Assembly: GCA_002441865.1 (NCBI GenBank) | Contig: DJNY01000128.1 | Span: 1 to 18,299 of the forward strand | Direction: 5' to 3' | DNA length: 18,299 nucleotides | Source of the DNA: Lachnospiraceae bacterium UBA6452 | GTDB lineage: Bacteria; Bacillota; Clostridia; Lachnospirales; Lachnospiraceae | Shown: positions 13,169-18,299 of the stretch, in pieces | Numbering within the stretch: position 1 is the first letter of the stretch | Layout: each line of letters begins with the position of its first letter | Notes under the pieces: generated by a model | Database searches by the model: none | What the model was told of the DNA's origin: nothing | What the model saw: the letters and a program-made list of their open reading frames with translations, nothing else | Position numbers and translations under genes: made by a program

Positions 13169-15058
13169 CTATACCCCTGTCTGCAGGATCAGTCTGTCAT
13201 AAACCTCCGTCAGCACCTGGATCATCTGGGACGCCAGATTGTATGCGCGCTGGTACTGTACCAGATTCAGGGATTCTTCTTCCGTATCTACGCCGCTGAC
13301 AGACAATCTTTGTGTATCGATCGTCTTTGCGATATTCTGATAGCTTGCGGAAAATGTATTGGCACTGCTTGCATTCAGTGATACATCCGACAAAATACAC
13401 TGCAGAAAATCCGATGCCGAACAGCCGCGGAAGCTCATCTTATCTTTATTTGTCTGCAGATCGATCAGTTCTTTGACAAGATCATAACCTTCCGGCCCCG
13501 TTCCTTCTCCCGTATGGGTTGCCAGAAGCTGTGGATCGTCCAGCATTTCCCTGTTGATCGCAAAATTGGCTGCTGTCAGGTAATAATAGGTATCATCTGT
13601 GCTGGATACTGTCGCACCTGCCGCCTGATTTCTGGATGTTACAAACTTGCGCTGTGTCACATCCGTTGCTTCATTTGCCACAAACAGAACATCCGGCGCA
13701 TTGCCATAGCCATCTACCGCATCCTGTCCTGTCAGGATCTTGTTAAATGCCTGTGCATAAGTTCTGACCCATTCATTGAGCTGCTGCTGGTAATACGGAA
13801 CACCCTGATAATCGATGGAAACACCGATCTGTGCTTCCTTACCAATCCTGTCATCCATTGGCTGTCTGCTGTTTTTATTCAGATCATCGCTGATCTCGAA
13901 TACATATTTTTCAATCTTACCGTCTGCACCGTAAACTGCTTTAAAGGTATCATAATAGTATTCCTGATTGCCGATCTGGATCACGCCGCCATTATCCGGC
14001 AGAGTCGATTTGTTCAGATCTTTCAGATAAGAAGCGCTGACATCGATCGTCACCTCATTCTTACCGGTCGTCTGGTTTTTGCTGATCTCTGCTACCGTTC
14101 CTTTAAAACACTCACCGTTATTTCCGTCGCGGAGAGCGATCAGTCCCTGCAGCTGTCCACCGATCCGGTTACTTGACATGCTGAACTCATTCCCGTTCTT
14201 CCAGACAATATCAAAAAGTCCGAGTGCATCGGACTGGTTGTTTGCTTCGTAGTTTGCTCTTGCAACACATTCCAGTTCATTATAACTATTGCCATCCACA
14301 AGCATCTGTCCGCCTGCGATCTTTACGGTATATCTGTTTGCGCCCGTATCTCTGTCCGGATAATTCGGATCACGGATCGGGGTCTCTTCTATCTCTACAT
14401 TTGTGACCATGGAAAGCTGGTCGATCAGGAGATCTCTTCTGTCACGAAGCTCGTTCGCCGTTGTTCCCGTCAGCTCGATCACGTTGATTTGTTCATTTAA
14501 AGAAGCAATCTCTGCCGCATAGGAATTGATCTCATCTACTTTATTTTTGATCTCTGCATTGATATCCGTCTGGATGTTGACCAGATTCTCTGCTACCGTA
14601 TTAAAATAGTACGTCAGGTTATTGGCAAATCCGATCATCTGTGCCTTCGTTGTCGTATCGCCGGGATTTTTCTGCAGCTCCCTCAATGCCTCGGACAGTT
14701 CATTAAATACTGTTGTAAAGCCTTTGATCGTTTTATTGTCATCTGCAAACAGATCCTCGATCTGCTTCATATAATATTCTTTTTCGCCGTATTCTCCTAC
14801 TTTATCGTTGTTATTCCAATACTTAAAATCATAGAAAGCATCTCTGTTACGGTCGATGGACATCGTGTCAACACCGGAGCCGGCGCATCCGTAAGTTGTA
14901 TGGGTACGGATCGCATCACTCGCACGCTGCGTCACCGTCTGTCTGGAATACCCCTTGGTTTCCACATTGGCAATATTATTACCCGCCGTATTGATCGACG
15001 CATTGGAGGCGATCAGTCCCGTATATGCGGTATTCAGTCCAAAAAATGTAGAAGGCAT
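13169..15058 (-). CDS. flgK: Flagellar hook-associated protein FlgK (HAP1), longer copy
   Basis: FlgK is the first junction protein on the hook. The 629-residue product has the rod/hook-family N-terminus MPSTFFGLNTAYTGLIASNA with NNIANVETKGYSRQ (27-40), and the C-terminus EEESLNLVQYQRAYNLASQM, which form the D0 helices. The middle (about 220-520) is a beta-rich, Asp/Asn-rich region. The start has AGGAGTT upstream, 15 nt after the other flgK copy. The two FlgK proteins share the terminal helices but differ widely in the middle, so this is an old duplication rather than a recent one. Which copy is the main junction protein is unknown. Confidence 0.94.
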   Translation of the reverse strand: MPSTFFGLNTAYTGLIASNASINTAGNNIANVETKGYSRQTVTQRASDAIRTHTTYGCAGSGVDTMSIDRNRDAFYDFKYWNNNDKVGEYGEKEYYMKQIEDLFADDNKTIKGFTTVFNELSEALRELQKNPGDTTTKAQMIGFANNLTYYFNTVAENLVNIQTDINAEIKNKVDEINSYAAEIASLNEQINVIELTGTTANELRDRRDLLIDQLSMVTNVEIEETPIRDPNYPDRDTGANRYTVKIAGGQMLVDGNSYNELECVARANYEANNQSDALGLFDIVWKNGNEFSMSSNRIGGQLQGLIALRDGNNGECFKGTVAEISKNQTTGKNEVTIDVSASYLKDLNKSTLPDNGGVIQIGNQEYYYDTFKAVYGADGKIEKYVFEISDDLNKNSRQPMDDRIGKEAQIGVSIDYQGVPYYQQQLNEWVRTYAQAFNKILTGQDAVDGYGNAPDVLFVANEATDVTQRKFVTSRNQAAGATVSSTDDTYYYLTAANFAINREMLDDPQLLATHTGEGTGPEGYDLVKELIDLQTNKDKMSFRGCSASDFLQCILSDVSLNASSANTFSASYQNIAKTIDTQRLSVSGVDTEEESLNLVQYQRAYNLASQMIQVLTEVYDRLILQTGV

Positions 15059-15073
15059 ATGTTAACTCCTCTC

Positions 15074-16726
15074 CTATGCACCAAGTGTATTGATAATGTG
15101 TTCCAGAAGCTGGTCGATCACATTGATATAACGGCTTGACGCATTATACGCATTTTGAAATTTGATCATATTTGACAATTCTTCTTCATCGGAAACACCA
15201 ACCACCTGCTGTCTGGCATTATCCGTGGAGCTGACTGTTGTATCTTCATTTTCATAGATGCTCTTAAATACAGCACCCGTATTGGCTACCTGGCTGACGA
15301 TATTGGAATAATAATCAACCAGATTGGATTTTGTTGTCACGTTCGGATTCAGGCGATATGCTTTCGTTTCAAAAACAGCCTGCAGTTCCTGTGCGATCGC
15401 ATAATCCTCTTTCTTGTCATTTTTAACGAAACCAAGTTTTGTCGGTTCTTTTACAAGATCCGGATTGACCACAAGATTAGTGATCGTAAACAGGGTATTT
15501 TCTTTTCCCGCCGACAGATCCTCCCGGATCAGCTTTCCATTCTGATCATAAGTATCGCTGGAAATACGCTGGAACAGCTGTATGATCGTGCCATCTTCAT
15601 TCCGCAGATAAGGAGGTCCTTCCTTTTCTGCCGCATTTTCCAGCACTTCATTGATCTTTGTAACGATATTATGCACCAGATTATCAAATTCGGCCTGCAC
15701 ATTCATCAGGATGGAAGAAGAAACGGTTTCGTTATAAGCATCCGCATCCTGCAGATCCGTATAATCGGCCCTGTGGTCACCACGGGCAACCAGCATTCCT
15801 TTCAGGCTTCCGATATCGGTATTGCATGCTGTTGAAATCTCCCGTGTCAGATCAAACACTTTACAATTGGAAATATCATAACGGAATGTACCGTTTTCCT
15901 GCGGGATTTTCCTGGCATCTCCCTGCCAGAACGGTGTATAAAAGCCGGTATCCGAATTCTGATCCAGTCCGATCTTGAAAACCTGTGTCGCATTCACCAG
16001 TGTATGCCCTTCAAACTTGACATTGACACTTCCATTCCAGTCTTCGCTGTAGGAAATATTGCCATATCCGCCGAGAGCATCCAGTATCTGGTTCCGCTCA
16101 TCACGCAGATCGTTTGCATGCTCGATCCCGCCTGTTTCGATCTTGGCGATCTCATTATTCAGTTCAAACAGACGATCCGCATATTTGTTGATCTGATCGA
16201 CCTGCCCTTTGATCTGATTATTCAGGTTATCCTGATACTTGGCAAGTGCACTGTATACATTTCCTGCCTGCTCCACAAATTGTGAGGCGCGCTGGATCAG
16301 AAGCCCCTGTGTGACGGAGCTTGCAGGCTGTTTTGCCAGTTCCTGCACCGCTTCCCAGAGATTATTCAGTGAAGTGCTGAAAGATTCGCCATCCAGCTCA
16401 CCCAGAAGTGTTTCCACCTCACTGAGCGTATTATAGGAAACCTCATAAAAGGCACTTCTGCCGGATTCTTTTCTGTATTTCTGATCAAGGAAGCTGTCCC
16501 TGACCTGTCTGACATCCGCATAAGTAACGCCCAGACCTGTCTGCTGGTTCGCTGCCGCTTTCGGATTGACCGACAATAAATTATAGTTTCTATCCGTCAG
16601 CAATGTCTGCTGCCGTGTATATCCCTTTGTATCGACGTTGGATAAGTTATGTGCAGTTGTATTCAGCGCATTCTGTCCGGTCTGTAACCCGGAGGCACCT
16701 ACATATAAACTACCGAATAAGGACAT
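15074..16726 (-). CDS. flgK: Flagellar hook-associated protein FlgK (HAP1), shorter copy
   Basis: A second FlgK of 550 residues, first in the tandem pair. N-terminus: MSLFGSLYVGASGLQTGQNA, then AHNLSNVDTKGYTRQQ, a standard hook-family helix. The FlgK helical region follows (LNNLWEAVQELAKQPASSVT, then LNNQIKGQVDQINKYADRLF). The C-terminus DEEELSNMIKFQNAYNASSR closes the D0 domain. It follows flgN by 17 nt with GAGGTGAGG as ribosome binding site. Both copies are intact, in the same operon, and adjacent to FlgN, their likely chaperone, so both are probably expressed and exported. A mixed junction ring or two-layer junction is possible but inferred. Confidence 0.93.
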   Translation of the reverse strand: MSLFGSLYVGASGLQTGQNALNTTAHNLSNVDTKGYTRQQTLLTDRNYNLLSVNPKAAANQQTGLGVTYADVRQVRDSFLDQKYRKESGRSAFYEVSYNTLSEVETLLGELDGESFSTSLNNLWEAVQELAKQPASSVTQGLLIQRASQFVEQAGNVYSALAKYQDNLNNQIKGQVDQINKYADRLFELNNEIAKIETGGIEHANDLRDERNQILDALGGYGNISYSEDWNGSVNVKFEGHTLVNATQVFKIGLDQNSDTGFYTPFWQGDARKIPQENGTFRYDISNCKVFDLTREISTACNTDIGSLKGMLVARGDHRADYTDLQDADAYNETVSSSILMNVQAEFDNLVHNIVTKINEVLENAAEKEGPPYLRNEDGTIIQLFQRISSDTYDQNGKLIREDLSAGKENTLFTITNLVVNPDLVKEPTKLGFVKNDKKEDYAIAQELQAVFETKAYRLNPNVTTKSNLVDYYSNIVSQVANTGAVFKSIYENEDTTVSSTDNARQQVVGVSDEEELSNMIKFQNAYNASSRYINVIDQLLEHIINTLGA

Positions 16727-16743
16727 TTCCTCACCTCATTTTC

Positions 16744-17262
16744 TTACTGTTTTGCATCAAATCCGCCTCTTGACGGAGCCATATAATTACCTGCATTTAA
16801 GGCGCCTTTGTTATATTCCGCCGTTTGTGGCGCGGCTTTTAGGCCCCGCACCAGATTCAGGTCAAATTCTACCATTTCAAGGGCACTCTGCAAGAGTTCC
16901 CTGTTCTGTTCATTGATCCGTGCCATGGCTTTCACAGTCTCTTTCAGCTTGTCACTCGCTCCGGACAGTCTTCTCTGTTCCTGCGGCCTGGCATCCAGTG
17001 CCTGGATCAGTACAGGGATCGTAAGTGTCCCCACATCACGGTTCATGACATTTGCCATATCCTCCATGATGCCCATCCGTCTTTTATCCACACCGTTTAC
17101 CTGATCGATCAGAAGCTGTTCCTGCTCGGTGATCTGCTGCAGCGCCGGTATATCATTGGAAACAATGACCTCTGTTTTTTTCATGGAAAGCTTCAGAAGA
17201 GAATCATAATATCCGCACTCCTCTTCCAATACGTCCATCAAATTTTCCATCAGACTTGCCAT
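16744..17262 (-). CDS. flgN: Flagellar export chaperone FlgN
   Basis: FlgN escorts FlgK and FlgL to the export apparatus. The 172-residue product is predicted all helical: MASLMENLMDVLEEECGYYD, EVIVSNDIPALQQITEQEQL, and a long central helix (RINEQNRELLQSALEMVEFD), then a disordered tail (YNKGALNAGNYMAPSRGGFD). The start at 17262 is chosen over ATGs upstream because AAGGAAA lies at the right distance and the earlier codons would run back through the terminator hairpin. It stands between flgM and the two flgK genes, the usual place. Confidence 0.92.
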   Translation of the reverse strand: MASLMENLMDVLEEECGYYDSLLKLSMKKTEVIVSNDIPALQQITEQEQLLIDQVNGVDKRRMGIMEDMANVMNRDVGTLTIPVLIQALDARPQEQRRLSGASDKLKETVKAMARINEQNRELLQSALEMVEFDLNLVRGLKAAPQTAEYNKGALNAGNYMAPSRGGFDAKQ

Positions 17263-17290
17263 ATGTATTATTTCCTTTCCAGATCTCATT

Positions 17291-17326
17291 ACAAAAATGG
17301 TGTCTGGCCTTTTAGGCACAGACACC
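17291..17326 (-). terminator. Terminator between flgM and flgN
   Basis: A strong hairpin, GGTGTCTG (17299-17306) with CAGACACC (17319-17326) plus an inner GCCT/GGC stem, is followed on the minus strand by ATTTTTGT. It begins 13 nt after the flgM stop. It would make most sigma-D transcripts from the flgM promoter short, letting flgN and the rest rely on partial readthrough or another start. Confidence 0.8.
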
Positions 17327-17339
17327 GTTTTCTTTTTCA

Positions 17340-17618
17340 TCAGCCTAATAATGCACTATATTTTTCCAGTAATTTCTCTGCAAAATCGTCAGAAGATACA
17401 TCATAACTGCCGGACTGTACTGCCTGTCTGATCGGGGCTGTTACATCCTCGCGGATATCCGGAGCTGCAAAAGCGGCAGCTTTAGCGGTCTGAAAATCTT
17501 TTCCCGCGCTTGATATCTGAACTGCATCCTTAAAGCTCTTATTTGTTGTCTTCTGTGTTTTTCCTGCTTTAGAGGTATTATAAAGCTGCTGAATCTGTGT
17601 ATAAGCTTCAATACGCAT
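17340..17618 (-). CDS. flgM: Anti-sigma-28 (sigma-D) factor FlgM
   Basis: FlgM holds the flagellar sigma factor inactive until the hook is complete. The 92-residue product is usual length. The N-terminal half is polar and probably disordered (KTTNKSFKDAVQISSAGKDF). The C-terminal sigma-binding part has IREDVTAPIRQAVQSGSYDV and SSDDFAEKLLEKYSALLG, the family signature. The ATG at 17618 is chosen because GGAGG lies 7 nt upstream (17626-17630); ATGs further up lie within the promoter region. It has its own sigma-D promoter (autoregulation) and a terminator after it. Confidence 0.93.
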   Translation of the reverse strand: MRIEAYTQIQQLYNTSKAGKTQKTTNKSFKDAVQISSAGKDFQTAKAAAFAAPDIREDVTAPIRQAVQSGSYDVSSDDFAEKLLEKYSALLG

Positions 17619-17664
17619 GGTAATTCCTCCTTTATGTGTATTGATGTTTGTTCTTATACTATAC

Positions 17665-17690
17665 ATATCGGAAAAAAACACGTGAACTTA
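17665..17690 (-). promoter_or_regulatory. Sigma-D (sigma-28) promoter of flgM
   Basis: On the minus strand TAAG (17690-17687), a 15-nt spacer and CCGATAT (17671-17665) closely match the sigma-D consensus TAAA-N15-CCGATAT. The expected start is near 17658, giving a 40-nt leader. It makes flgM a target of the sigma factor it restrains. Confidence 0.8.
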
Positions 17691-17720
17691 ATAGGCATTT
17701 TTCTTTTTTCTGTTTTCGGC

Positions 17721-18281
17721 TCAGCCCATTCCCAGCAGATGCTGTACCAGGATTTTGATCCCCATCAGGATCAGCACAATACCGCCTGCCATCTCTGCTT
17801 TCGATTTATAACGGCTTCCGAACACATTTCCGATCTTAAGGCCAACACCGGAGATGATCCCTGTCGTAATACCGATCAGAATGATTGCCTCGATAATATT
17901 GACACCCAGAAAAGCAAATGTCACACCGATCGCAAGTGCATCAATACTTGTTGCAACCGCCAGAAGCAGCATTGTGGAAACCGTGAAGGAATCATCCAGC
18001 TTTTCTTCCCCTGCTCTGGATTCACGCACCATATTGGCACCGATCAGCCCCAGCAATACAAAGGCGATCCAGTGATCCACATTTGCCACCATTGCCTCAA
18101 ACCGTACACCGAGCAGATAACCAAGAAGCGGCATCAAAGCCTGAAAGCCGCCAAAATATGCCCCAACGATCAGATAATGCTTCGGTTTAACCTTCTGTAC
18201 CGACAACCCCTTACAGATGGAGACTGCAAATGCATCCATTGACAGCCCGACCGCAATTACCAGTAATTCCCATAAACTCAT
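17721..18281 (-). CDS. mntP: Manganese efflux pump MntP
   Basis: MntP exports Mn2+ through the cytoplasmic membrane and protects from manganese excess. The 186-residue product is full length for the family, with six predicted membrane helices in two repeats. Each repeat carries the key Asp in a conserved motif: LSMDAFAVS (D16) and TSIDALAIG (D114). The ATG at 18281 has an AAGG-type ribosome binding site 8-14 nt upstream, near the right edge. In other bacteria mntP is often under a manganese (yybP-ykoY) riboswitch, which would lie outside this window. It is unrelated to flagella; no terminator separates it clearly from flgM (39 nt plus leader). Confidence 0.96.
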   Translation of the reverse strand: MSLWELLVIAVGLSMDAFAVSICKGLSVQKVKPKHYLIVGAYFGGFQALMPLLGYLLGVRFEAMVANVDHWIAFVLLGLIGANMVRESRAGEEKLDDSFTVSTMLLLAVATSIDALAIGVTFAFLGVNIIEAIILIGITTGIISGVGLKIGNVFGSRYKSKAEMAGGIVLILMGIKILVQHLLGMG

Positions 18282-18299
18282 GCTTTCTTACCTTTCCTT

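Noticed and set aside
13514..14176. Open frame of 220 codons on the plus strand
   Set aside because: Antisense to flgK, with a Cys/Ile-rich translation without recognisable motifs and no ribosome binding site.
15800..15825. CCGATATCGG, resembling a sigma-D -10 on both strands
   Set aside because: Inside flgK (shorter copy) and without a matching -35; chance palindrome.
17634..18242. Open frame of 202 codons on the plus strand
   Set aside because: Antisense to mntP; its His/Cys-rich translation is what the reverse of a membrane-protein gene gives.
1..18299. CRISPR array, insertion sequence, prophage or integrative element
   Set aside because: No regularly spaced repeats, transposase, integrase or terminal inverted repeats were seen; gene content is core ribosomal and flagellar.

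Overview
The window reads as chromosomal DNA of a motile, low-to-moderate GC Firmicute, most likely a Lachnospiraceae-type Clostridium relative (Roseburia/Agathobacter-like). The grounds are strong AGGAGG-type ribosome binding sites, a fliW-csrA pair, a sigma-D-type promoter at flgM, flaG next to fliD, and the protein sequences themselves. The genus is inference. Nearly everything is on the minus strand, so transcription runs from high to low coordinates; one gene (2788-4095) is on the plus strand.

Right to left: mntP (manganese efflux pump) at 17721-18281 stands at the right edge. A late-flagellar cluster follows: flgM (with a sigma-D promoter and its own terminator), flgN, two different flgK genes in tandem, flgL, fliW, csrA, flaG, fliD, fliS and a small helical protein that looks like a FlgN/FliT-type export chaperone. 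It continues without a clear break into three surface-glycan genes: a CgeB-like glycosyltransferase, glf (UDP-galactopyranose mutase), and a nonulosonate-type cytidylyltransferase fused to a HAD phosphatase domain. Together these make the hook-filament junction, the filament cap, their chaperones and the CsrA/FliW and FlgM switches, and probably decorate the filament. Flagellin itself is not in the window.

The plus-strand gene at 2788-4095 encodes a 435-residue relative of the filament cap protein FliD that lacks the usual FliD N-terminal motif. It has its own housekeeping-type promoter. Its leader contains two GGA motifs placed in hairpin loops, the classic arrangement for CsrA binding. It converges on the glycan genes at a shared bidirectional terminator.

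The left end (120-2329) is a translation/transcription operon, rpmG-secE-nusG-rplK-rplA, from a strong extended -10 promoter. It begins with a leader of about 220 nt rich in inverted repeats. A near-identical hairpin with compensating stem changes precedes both rplK and rplA and is a candidate L1 autoregulatory site. The operon ends at a strong terminator just after rplA.

The most interesting items are the orphan FliD-like gene with CsrA-type leader hairpins, a similar hairpin over the flaG ribosome binding site, the duplicated rplK/rplA RNA element, and the structured rpmG leader.
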